Shown here: piece after piece, positions 42,220 through 48,407 of the stretch
Position numbering within the stretch: position 1 is the first letter of the stretch
Layout of the letters: the number at the start of each line of letters is the position of its first letter
Origin: JBOGDS01 sp050743075
Lineage (GTDB): Bacteria > Actinomycetota > Actinomycetes > Jiangellales > Jiangellaceae
Assembly (NCBI GenBank): GCA_050743075.1
Contig: JBOGDS010000024.1
Coordinates: 1 to 50,004 of the forward strand
Length of the DNA stretch: 50,004 nt
Reading direction: 5' to 3'
Program-made: the position numbers and the translations under genes
The notes under the pieces: generated by a model
Database searches by the model: none
What the model saw: only the letters and a program-made list of their open reading frames with translations
Told to the model about the DNA's origin: nothing

Positions 42220-42380
42220 CCCGGCGCAAGCGGGCACCGGCCGTCGTCGAGCCGGAGCCGGAGCCGGCCGCGGAGTTGCCGCGGGTGGCACGGTTGTGGC
42301 CGGAGCTGGCCGGCGTCCCGTGGGATCGGGTGGTCCGCCGGGCCGTCGACGAGGCACCCCTGTACGACCCCGCGGCGTGA
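42216..42380 (+). CDS. 54-aa small protein, last gene of capsid operon
   Basis: GTG 42216 overlaps the previous stop (GTGA). Begins TRRKRAPAVVEPEPEPAAEL (basic start, then an E-P repeat), continues PRVARLWPELAGVPWDRVVR and ends RAVDEAPLYDPAA. Unknown function; the chain of GTGA/ATGA overlaps with the capsid gene supports it being real. A hairpin follows at 42404-42431. Confidence 0.5.
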   Translation: MTRRKRAPAVVEPEPEPAAELPRVARLWPELAGVPWDRVVRRAVDEAPLYDPAA

Positions 42381-42403
42381 TCCTGCTGCCCTGATCGCGG
42401 TGG

Positions 42404-42431
42404 CGCCCCGGCGGGGTTGCGCCCCGGGGCG
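42404..42431 (+). terminator. Hairpin after capsid operon
   Basis: CGCCCCGG, 12-base loop, CCGGGGCG: an 8-bp all-GC stem 23 bases after the last plus-strand stop. Probable terminator; no T-run. Confidence 0.5.
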
Positions 42432-42520
42432 TCGCCGTACATGCCCCTCAGCGGCCCCAGAGCGGCGTCTGGGCGGCCTGGAATGCCAGCCGTGTAGTTT
42501 CCGGGCACCCCAAGGCCGAC

Positions 42521-42544
42521 AGAATCCTCTGGCCAGAGGATTCT
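42521..42544. terminator. Perfect 24-bp palindrome between convergent operons
   Basis: AGAATCCTCTGG followed immediately by its exact reverse complement CCAGAGGATTCT. It sits between the end of the plus-strand capsid operon (42380) and the end of the minus-strand small operon (42579), the place for a bidirectional terminator. With no spacer it could equally be a protein-binding or DNA-processing site. Confidence 0.5.
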
Positions 42545-42578
42545 CAACGCCGCGCGTATGTCCGAGTTTCGTAGGGTT

Positions 42579-42680
42579 CTAGCGCCGCCAGAGGCCGACT
42601 GCGAGGCCGACCAGCAGCCCGACCACGAACGCCACACCGAGCATGACCGTCAGCGTCCCCGCATCCATGGAGACCCTCAT
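42579..42680 (-). CDS. 33-aa single-pass membrane peptide
   Basis: ATG 42680 to TAG 42579: MRVSMDAGTLTVMLGVAFVV then GLLVGLAVGLWRR. One hydrophobic helix (about residues 9-30) with glycine spacing and a basic C-terminus (WRR), consistent with an inner-membrane peptide with its C-terminus inside. The start overlaps the 68-aa gene stop (ATGA), giving coupled expression. It could be a toxin-like or holin-like peptide, or a small regulator of a membrane protein; not recognised. Confidence 0.5.
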   Translation of the reverse strand: MRVSMDAGTLTVMLGVAFVVGLLVGLAVGLWRR

Positions 42681-42883
42681 CGGCGCTGTCCTTCGCGGTA
42701 GCCGCGGTCGTAGGCGTCGGCCCGTGTCCTGGCGACGCGCTTGTGGATCAGCTCGGCGAGCGCGGCCGCGGAGTCGGTGGGCAGCTCGTAGGCCAGGGTG
42801 ACCGCGAGCCCTTCGTCGACCGGTCCTCGCGGGTCGAGCTCGGCCACGAAGCGGATGCGGTCGGCGGATAGGTTGTGATTCAC
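42677..42883 (-). CDS. 68-aa hypothetical protein of the opposite-strand operon
   Basis: GTG 42883 preceded by a strong ribosome site GAGGAGGT seven bases away. Sequence: NHNLSADRIRFVAELDPRGP, VDEGLAVTLAYELPTDSAAA, LAELIHKRVARTRADAYDRG, YREGQRR. Strand-then-helix pattern with a basic C-terminal helix. Unknown family. With the 33-aa membrane peptide it forms a two-gene operon oriented opposite to the rest of the element, next to the right att site, where satellites often carry accessory or interference cargo. Confidence 0.55.
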   Translation of the reverse strand: MNHNLSADRIRFVAELDPRGPVDEGLAVTLAYELPTDSAAALAELIHKRVARTRADAYDRGYREGQRR

Positions 42884-43024
42884 GGTGACCTCCTCGGGGT
42901 CATCGAGGCCCCGTCCGCCGCTGATCTCGGCTGGCGGGGCCGCTGTGTTCAGCGGATAATTCCGCTGCCACGCTCGCCCGGGGAACGGTGAAACCGCAGG
43001 TCAGCACAGTGTTTGCGCCTGGCC

Positions 43025-43069
43025 GTTTCCTAAACCGTGTGTCGCAGGTTCGAATCCTGCCGGGGGCAC
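43025..43069 (+). repeat. attR: second copy of the 45-bp tRNA-Arg 3' segment
   Basis: Identical to 35987-36031. The 5' half of a tRNA is absent upstream (the preceding bases GTTTGCGCCTGGCC form no acceptor or D arm), so this is only the recombination scar. Confidence 0.95.
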
Positions 43070-43072
43070 CCG

Positions 43073-43333
43073 CTATGTCCACAGGCCAGCGGCCTGCGGC
43101 GCGGTTCGCAACGCGACGATTTCGGCGCCGGTCCGCAAACGGTCCGCACCGATTTTGCGGATCACCTCGTCGAGGTGGTCGGCGACGGCATCAAGCTCGT
43201 CGTCGAACAAGTGCCCGTAGCGGTCGAGCGTCAGCGTGGCGGACGCGTGTCCGAGCATTCGCTGGACCGCCTTCACCGAGGCGCCGGACGCAATCGCCGA
43301 CGAGGCCGCAGTGTGTCGCGCCGGGAATCCGTT
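43073..43333 (-). pseudogene. C-terminal remnant of a second tyrosine integrase
   Basis: Reads PARHTAASSAIASGASVKAV, QRMLGHASATLTLDRYGHLF then DDELDAVADHLDEV, ending TGA 43073. It holds the H-x-x-R-derived ARHTAA, the LGHAS box and the nucleophile Tyr (LDRYGH) of phage-type integrases. It differs from the element's own integrase and lacks its N-terminal two thirds, cut by the IS630 scrap. Its stop lies four bases from attR, so it once belonged to another element at the same tRNA. Confidence 0.85.
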
Positions 43334-43668
43334 GAAGATATGAGTTGAGGCGTGCTCCGATCTCGTCGGCTGTCTTGGTCCAGGCGAACAGGCGGGGATC
43401 GTCGTTCCAGGTCTTGATCCAGTCGCGGATGTCTTGCTCCAGCGCCTGCACGGACTTGTGGGCGCCTCGCCGTAGCTGCTTGTCGGTGAGCAGCCCGAAC
43501 CAGCGTTCGACCTGGTTGAGCCAGGACGAGCTGATCGTGGATGCGCGGTGATCCACTTCTGGATTGGGTCGCATAGTTGTCGCAGATCAGGTGCACGTCC
43601 AGGTCGGCGGGCACCTCGGCGTCGATCTTGGCCAGGAACTCCTTGAGCTCGCTGGGGCCCTCGACTCT
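43334..43668 (-). mobile_element. IS630-family transposase remnant
   Basis: Pieces in different frames: VPADLDVHLICDNYATQ (the DDE second Asp strand, CDN) and SSWLNQVERWFGLLTDKQLR, RGAHKSVQALEQDIRDWIKT then WNDDPRLFAWTKTADEI (the third acidic residue, NQVE). The HKTP-to-FTPT stretch between them is scrambled or deleted, and the N-terminal half is missing. Inactive. It interrupts the integrase remnant. Confidence 0.85.
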
Positions 43669-43680
43669 TCCGGGAGTTCG

Positions 43681-43699
43681 ATACCACGCGTGTTATGAT
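43681..43699 (+). promoter_or_regulatory. HigBA-like promoter with overlapping operator
   Basis: ATACCACG-CGTGTTAT (43681-43696) is a 16-bp dyad with one mismatch that overlaps the -10 candidate TATGAT (43694-43699). The toxin ATG is 9 bases after the -10, implying an almost leaderless mRNA. Fits autorepression by the HTH antitoxin. No good -35 box is visible. Confidence 0.5.
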
Positions 43700-43707
43700 C
43701 GGTCTCG

Positions 43708-44037
43708 ATGTGGAGCGTCGTCTACCTCCAGGAGGCCGAGCAGGAGCGCTTGGTGCTTCCCAAGGCAGAACGCAACGCGTTGATCCATGCAGTCGAGAAG
43801 CTCGAGGCCTTCGGGCCACGGCTGGGGTATCCGCATACGAGCGCGGTCCGCGGTGCTGCTGGGTTGCGGGAGCTGCGGCCCAGGGCGGGGCGAAGTCCGT
43901 GGCGGGCTCTCTACGGGCAGGTCGGTGAGGTGTTCGTGATCGCCGCCGTTGGGCCAGAGGCCGTCAGCGATCACCGACGCTTCGAGCGGGCAGCACGTCA
44001 GGCCGTGGCCCGGCTGGCCGAGCTGGAGGAGGACTAG
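43708..44037 (+). CDS. HigB/RelE-like toxin (phage Gp49 family)
   Basis: 109 aa from ATG 43708. Gp49/HigB-like core: YLQEAEQERLVLPKAERNAL, AVEKLEAFGPRLGYPHTSAV, LRELRPRAGRSPWRALYGQV, and VFVIAAVGPEAVSDHRRFER. The LRELRPR...WR.LY pattern is the conserved basic surface of these ribosome-dependent mRNA interferases. The toxin precedes its antitoxin, the usual HigBA order, by 4 bp. The start looks leaderless. Intact in a stretch otherwise full of debris, consistent with selection through addiction. Confidence 0.85.
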   Translation: MWSVVYLQEAEQERLVLPKAERNALIHAVEKLEAFGPRLGYPHTSAVRGAAGLRELRPRAGRSPWRALYGQVGEVFVIAAVGPEAVSDHRRFERAARQAVARLAELEED

Positions 44038-44041
44038 AGAG

Positions 44042-44362
44042 ATGCCGAAGCTGTCGGAGTTGAAGAGCGCCAGGCAGGTACGCGCCGAGGACCTGCGCGA
44101 CCCGGAGGTCCGGGCCGAGTACGTGCGCACGGCACTGGCTCACGCGGTCGCCATGCGGGTGATCAAGTACCGGACCGAGCACGGGCTGTCGCAGTCGGCA
44201 TTGGCCCGCAAGCTCGGCATGCAGCAGCCGGCGATCGCCCGCCTCGAGGCCGGAGACCACGAACCCTCGCTGGCCACACTGGTCCGGCTCGCCGCGGGCC
44301 TCGGCGTTGAGTTCCACATCGACATCACTCCCGAGACCTTTGAGCTGCGAGAGACAGCCTGA
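44042..44362 (+). CDS. HigA-like HTH antitoxin
   Basis: 106 aa from ATG 44042. XRE-type HTH: MRVIKYRTEHGLSQSALARK, LGMQQPAIARLEAGDHEPSL, ATLVRLAAGLGVEFHIDITP. The N-terminal ~40 residues (LSELKSARQVRAEDLRDPEV) are the toxin-neutralising segment expected for this class. Binds the toxin and probably represses the operon through the dyad at 43681-43696. Confidence 0.88.
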   Translation: MPKLSELKSARQVRAEDLRDPEVRAEYVRTALAHAVAMRVIKYRTEHGLSQSALARKLGMQQPAIARLEAGDHEPSLATLVRLAAGLGVEFHIDITPETFELRETA

Positions 44363-44420
44363 CCCCCTGCGCTCGTGGATTCAGTCGTGGTGCGAATGCC
44401 ATCAACCCGTGAGGTTCAAG

Positions 44421-44786
44421 GCTCCAGGCGGCGATCGCCGCGATCCACGACGAAGCCCCGAGCGCAGAGGCGACCGACTGGCCACAGATCACGGCGCTGT
44501 ACGAACTGCTGATGCGGATCTCCGACAACCCCGTGGTGGCGCTGAACCATGCCGTCGCGGTCGCCATGGCCCGCGGCCCGCACGCGGGGCTCGACCTGTT
44601 CGGAAAGCTCCAAGACGACAAGCGGATCGCCGGGGACCACCGGCTGCACGCGGTCCGCGCGCACCTGCTGGAGATGGCCGGCGATCGCGTGGCGGCGCGC
44701 GACTCCTACCAAGCGGCTGCCCGGCGCACCACCAGCCTCCAGCAACAGCGCTACCTCCATGCCCGAGCCGCCCGACGACCCGTGAG
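44421..44786 (+). pseudogene. C-terminal remnant of a DUF6596-type ECF sigma factor
   Basis: Reads LQAAIAAIHDEAPSAEATDW, PQITALYELLMRISDNPVVA, LNHAVAVAMARGPHAGLDLF, then DHRLHAVRAHLLEMAGDRVA and TSLQQQRYLHARAAR. This is the tetratricopeptide-like C-terminal domain of the YlaC/SigJ-type ECF sigma factors with DUF6596. The sigma2/sigma4 domains are gone; there is no start codon or promoter, and the frame runs on past the natural end. Confidence 0.75.
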
Positions 44787-44838
44787 CCCGCTGCCCGCAG
44801 TGACAAGCGCCGGGTCGGAAGAGTTTGGCGCTGGCGCC

Positions 44839-45781
44839 TCAGGTCGCGTACCGATCGGCGAGCTCCGCGCCGATCCGCGCGAGCTGGGCACGGACCGCTT
44901 CGGGTTCCACGACCTCGACGAGCGCACCCCACCCGGCCAGTTGCTCCGCGATCGACTGCCATCGGCGCCGCCAGTCGGACGCGGACACGCCCGTCGTCGA
45001 GCGCGCCGTCGACGTCACAATGACGTCCGAACTGGGTCCGGAGGCCCGGCACCAGCTTCGCGTCGATCAGCACGGTCGCCGAGACCAGCGAGCGCCGCTG
45101 TTCCACCTCGTCGACGATCCGCGCCCACTCCTCCGACAGCTCGAATTCGGCTGGCCGATCGGCGTCCAGATCCGTCATGACGGCCTCGACAATCCGGTCG
45201 ACCCGGAAGGTGCGTTGCCCGTTCTCGGTTCCGGCCACGAGGTACCAGACGTCGTCCTTGTCGGCCAGGCCCCACGGATCGACGAGTCGCTGCGTGCGCG
45301 CCCGCGCTCGGTCGGCGTACACCAGCCGGACCTTGCGGCGGCGGACGACGGCGGTCTGCAGAACGTCGACCATGGCAGGTCGCTCTCGGCCGCGCTCGCC
45401 CCACGGCGCCGCATCGACCACGACCGCACTGGCAGCGGCCTGAGCATCGGCGCGGAACGTGCCGGGGAGGGCACGGACGAGCTTGCGCAGCGCCGACTTG
45501 GCCTGCGGTGCGATCGACGCTGCTGGGCCGAGCAGAAGGAACAGTGCCTGCGCCTCGGACGCGCTGAGCCCACTGAGATCGGTCCGGGCGCCGCCGACGA
45601 GCTGCCACCCGCCGCCGCGTCCCGGTTGCGGATACACCGGGATACCGGCAGTGGAGAGCGCTTCCAGATCGCGGCGGGCCGTGGCCACCGACACTTCGAA
45701 CTCGTCGGCCAGCTCGGCCGCGGTCACCCTGCCGCGAGCCTGCATGAGCAACAGGGCGGCCACGAGTCGATCTGCGCGCAT
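44839..45781 (-). pseudogene. WYL-domain (YafY-type) regulator, frameshifted near C-terminus
   Basis: From ATG 45781: HTH RVTAAELADEFEVSVATARR then DLEALSTAGIPVYPQPGRGG, and WYL domain LVYADRARARTQRLVDPWGL, ADKDDVWYLVAGTENGQRTF, RVDRIVEAVMTDL. Around 44990-45015 the frame is lost: the natural tail SDWRRRWQSIAEQLAGWGAL, VEVVEPEAVRAQLARIGAEL-ADRYAT continues in another frame to TGA 44839-44841, while the present frame drifts into Arg-rich nonsense to 44489. DNA and ligand domains are nearly complete, so a shortened or tailed product might still bind the operator at 45800-45824. Confidence 0.78.
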
Positions 45782-45799
45782 CTGCCCAGTCTGGCAAGC

Positions 45800-45824
45800 A
45801 AAGTGCTCAGTCGGTGAGCACTTT
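45800..45824. promoter_or_regulatory. Perfect 25-bp operator for the WYL regulator
   Basis: AAAGTGCTCA - GTCGG - TGAGCACTTT: perfect 10-bp arms, 5-bp centre, 18 bp from the regulator start and 66 bp from the divergent VOC start. Typical layout for YafY-type regulators controlling a divergent VOC/glyoxalase gene. Confidence 0.75.
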
Positions 45825-45890
45825 TACGAGTAAGGATTGAGGACCAAAGGTCCACCGCGGCGCGGCCGCGACGACGAAGGGAGCACACGG

Positions 45891-46306
45891 ATGCTGCGAG
45901 GACTCACCACCGTCAGTCTCTGGGCGGACGATGTGGAAGCGGCGAGGCAGTGGTACACCGACCTGCTGGGCATCGCCCGTACTTCAAGCGCCCGCTCGAG
46001 GGACCGCCGGCGTACCTGGAGTTCCGCCTCGGCGACTACCAGCACGAGCTGGGCCTGATCGATCGCCCCTACGCGCCGGAGGGCTCGGTGACCGGCCCGG
46101 GCGGCGTGGTCGTGTGCTGGCACGTCGACGACGTGCCAGCAACGTTCGAGAAGCTCCTGTCCATGGGAGCGACGCAGTACGAAGCGCCCACCGACCGGGA
46201 GGACGGGTTCGTCACCGCCTCCGTCGTCGATCCGTTCGGGAACATCCTCGGCATCATGTACAACCCGCACTACCTCGAGGTGCTGGCCTCGACCACACGA
46301 TCGTGA
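45891..46306 (+). pseudogene. VOC/glyoxalase-family protein, frameshifted
   Basis: ATG 45891 with GAAGGGAG upstream starts LRGLTTVSLWADDVEAARQW then YTDLLGIA. At about 45975 the homology moves to another frame: PYFKRPLEGPPAYLEFRLGD, YQHELGLIDRPYAPEGSV, VVVCWHVDDVPATFEKLLSM, ASVVDPFGNILGIMYNPHY, ending at 46306. A single-base indel between GIA and PYFK accounts for it. The metal-site residues of a VOC fold (first-strand and ELGL-region) would be separated. Divergent from the equally frameshifted WYL regulator that should control it. Confidence 0.8.
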
Positions 46307-46500
46307 CCCACCCACACGAGCACGCGACCGGCCTCGGTGCACCGCCCGGCCGCATCAGCGGATGTGTGTCGGATAGCGCGGGCACGAAGACGTCCATGTC
46401 GGCGGCAGCTTGTGCCCGGCACTCTCGATGACCAGCAGCCCGGAGCTGGGTATCGCCCCGCTGTCGCCGAGCCGAACGGCCATCGACCGGCGACGGCGCG

Positions 46501-47007
46501 TCAGCCCTCCAGGACGTAGGCCAGCCCGGAACGAGCGGCCGCGGCGGGCTCCCCGTCGGCGGCGGCCAGCAGCGCCGCCCGCCAGGCGGCGACGAGGACG
46601 GCCGCCGCCGGCTCCTGCCGCCGAGGCAGCAGTCTTCGCACGAGCTTTCCGACCGGATCGGGTCGATCGCGGGATGGCGGCTCGCCGAGCAGGCGACAGG
46701 CGTCGAACCGCACGGCCGCGTCGAACGCGACGAGCAGCGCCGCCCGGATCGCTGGCCGGCCCGCTCCCGCCGCCGCGGCCGCACCTTCCATCCGGTCGGT
46801 GATCCGTTTCTCCAGGTCCGTCCGCACGAGGGTGTAGAGCCCGAACTTGGAACCGAAATGGTGGTAGAGCGCACCGGTGGTGACGCCGGCTTTGGCGGCG
46901 AGCTCGGCGACGTTGACGACATCGAAACCGTCACGCTCGAAGTAGTGCAGAGCTGCCTCGACGAGCCTGGCCTTCGCCGAGCCCGGGACCGGCACCCATT
47001 CCCGCAC
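46501..47007 (-). CDS. TetR-family regulator
   Basis: 168 aa from GTG 47007 (REWVPVPGSAKARLVEAALH); an upstream in-frame start at 47037 adds unconserved residues and would cover the divergent promoter. HTH: YFERDGFDVVNVAELAAKAG, VTTGALYHHFGSKFGLYTLV. The C-terminal ligand domain is Ala-rich. Divergent from a VOC-fold gene with a shared dyad, so it probably regulates that gene. Between 46307 and 46500 I see no gene. Confidence 0.88.
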   Translation of the reverse strand: MREWVPVPGSAKARLVEAALHYFERDGFDVVNVAELAAKAGVTTGALYHHFGSKFGLYTLVRTDLEKRITDRMEGAAAAAGAGRPAIRAALLVAFDAAVRFDACRLLGEPPSRDRPDPVGKLVRRLLPRRQEPAAAVLVAAWRAALLAAADGEPAAAARSGLAYVLEG

Positions 47008-47035
47008 GGCCTGAGCATAGCGCGTTGACGCGCCC

Positions 47036-47052
47036 ACGTGACTTCGTTACGT
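47036..47052. promoter_or_regulatory. Candidate TetR operator over VOC promoter
   Basis: ACGTGAC-TTC-GTTACGT, 7-bp arms with one mismatch. It overlaps a promoter-like TTGACG (47025-47030) - 17 bp - TACGTT (47048-47053) whose predicted start is at the VOC ATG. An additional GCGCGT-TG-ACGCGC dyad lies at 47020-47033. Confidence 0.5.
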
Positions 47053-47060
47053 TTCGGGCC

Positions 47061-47417
47061 ATGAAGCTGACCTACCTCTACCAGTCGGTGAAGGATCTGC
47101 CGGCAGCACTCGTCTTCTATCGCGACGAACTCGGCCTGGTCGAGGCCTGGCGGGAAGGCGAGTCGACCGTCGCCTTCGACCTGCCCGGCACGACCACTCA
47201 GTTCATGATCGACGTACCGCCCGACGGCGACCGCAGATGGTCCTCCGGCGGATTCTTCGAGGTCGCCGACGTCGACACCTTCGTCGAGGCCCACCCGGCC
47301 TTCACCTGGCTGGGCGACCCGATCGACGTGCCCGGCGGACGCTCGGCGGCGTTCACCGACCCGGCCGGCAACGTGCTCCATGTGTTCGACCAGAACGCCG
47401 AGCAAGCCGAGGGCTGA
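47061..47417 (+). CDS. VOC (glyoxalase/bleomycin-resistance) fold protein
   Basis: 118 aa from ATG 47061. Single VOC domain: KLTYLYQSVKDLPAALVFYR, DELGLVEAWREGESTVAFDL, FFEVADVDTFVEAHPAFTW and SAAFTDPAGNVLHVFDQN. This size corresponds to one beta-alpha-beta3 pair forming half of a dimeric active site. Substrate unknown. Likely controlled by the divergent TetR. A nearly leaderless transcript is predicted from the promoter position. Confidence 0.88.
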   Translation: MKLTYLYQSVKDLPAALVFYRDELGLVEAWREGESTVAFDLPGTTTQFMIDVPPDGDRRWSSGGFFEVADVDTFVEAHPAFTWLGDPIDVPGGRSAAFTDPAGNVLHVFDQNAEQAEG

Positions 47418-47429
47418 CCTCGGCGTTGG

Positions 47430-48038
47430 TCAGCGTGGGGTATACAGCCAGGGTTCGGGCAGGTCGTAGAACTCGGGTTCTGCGACGTTGAGCTTGTCCA
47501 TCTCCGCCACCTGCGCCTGGAGTTCCGCGGGCACTTCTTTGCGTTCACCCTCGCGCGCGGCCTCCTCGGAGGTGAAGTACACCGCCATCGTGTAGGCCCC
47601 GCCGTCGTGGCCAACACCTACGCTGGCGAGGATGTCCGGGCGGAACGCCTCCCACTGCGCCGATCCCTGTCCCATCAGCTCGCGGGCACGGTCCGGGTCG
47701 CTGCCGCGACCCTGCATCACCTGGACGAAACCCGCGCCGGTCGGATCGCCGGGCAGGTCGAGGGCGACGTCGCTGCTGTCGCGGACGGCAGGCTCGCCGG
47801 TGAACAGCGTCGACGTCTCCGACCACCACTGGTCCTGCTCGGGTCGGGCGCTGTTGCGACGAGCCGCCTCCTCGGACTCGAACCGCACGAGCGCGATGAA
47901 CCGACCGTCGGCTGTGACGCCTGCGGTCGAGCCGAGCCAGCCCGAGGCGTCAGGCCCCAGGTCGCGTGCCCACCGGTCGAAGGCGGCGTGCACCTGCGCC
48001 GCATCGGACACCTCGCCCTGGATCACCTGAACGAACAT
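47430..48038 (-). CDS. Two-repeat dimeric alpha/beta-barrel (ferredoxin-like) protein
   Basis: 202 aa from ATG 48038 with GGAGGAGGTAGCG just upstream. Two similar halves: FVQVIQGEVSDAAQVHAAFD ... GRFIALVRFESEEAARRNSA and FVQVMQGRGSDPDRARELMG ... GAYTMAVYFTSEEAAREGER. Each looks like an ABM/EthD-type ferredoxin-like unit, so one chain makes a pseudo-dimer. Often annotated as hypothetical; a small-ligand or haem-type function is possible but unproven. Its stop is 13 bp from the convergent VOC stop. Confidence 0.8.
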   Translation of the reverse strand: MFVQVIQGEVSDAAQVHAAFDRWARDLGPDASGWLGSTAGVTADGRFIALVRFESEEAARRNSARPEQDQWWSETSTLFTGEPAVRDSSDVALDLPGDPTGAGFVQVMQGRGSDPDRARELMGQGSAQWEAFRPDILASVGVGHDGGAYTMAVYFTSEEAAREGERKEVPAELQAQVAEMDKLNVAEPEFYDLPEPWLYTPR

Positions 48039-48407
48039 GTCGCTACCTCCTCCACAAGCCACCGAAGCCGCGCCCGGCTCGACCCCGACTCGACGTTAGC
48101 CCCTCTCGTGTCCGGCCGGGACGGAGACGGCGCGCCGCAACGGCCACCTGGACCTGATCCGCGAGATGGTCGACGGCCAGCCAGGGGAGTAGGCCGTGTC
48201 GTGGGCTCACGCGTTCCAGCGCCGCGAATGGCTCGCCGGCGGGACCGGCATCCGCGGCCTTGGAACGCGTCGATGTGAATCACCCCGGCGTGTCCGGAGG
48301 CTCCAGTCCGTGAGGATGAAGTCACCTGACGCGACCGACCGCTCCGACGAGCCGGACCCGAGCCAGGCTGAGAGTCGCAATGCTGCTTCGGCCGGGTCAC
48401 GTGGACC
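48039..48407. other. Intergenic region with long imperfect hairpin
   Basis: About 370 bp without a supported gene. A hairpin with 18-bp arms and two mismatches lies at 48209-48226 (ACGCGTTCCAGCGCCGCG) and 48253-48270 (CGCGGCCTTGGAACGCGT), loop 26 nt. A short plus-strand frame ending near 48191 (GHLDLIREMVDGQPGE) may be a scrap of another gene. Confidence 0.4.

Larger units (their letters stand above)
35987..43069. mobile_element. ~7.0-kb integrated phage-satellite-like element at tRNA-Arg
   Basis: Bounded by perfect 45-bp direct repeats (35987-36031 and 43025-43069). Left to right: tyrosine integrase, three small genes, primase/AAA-like ATPase with duplicated N-terminal module, HNH endonuclease, small HTH protein, HK97-type major capsid protein, two small genes, then two small genes on the opposite strand next to the right end. 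Integration, a replication-type ATPase and a capsid gene are present; portal, large terminase, prohead protease, tail and lysis genes are not. This matches a minimal phage satellite or remnant prophage in the style of mycobacterial phiRv1/phiRv2. The ORFs are tightly packed, and no lesion is visible in the main genes. Confidence 0.85.

Noticed and set aside
43021..43070. Possible second tRNA-Arg
   Set aside because: Only the 45-bp 3' half is present; no acceptor 5' strand or D arm, so it is an att scar.
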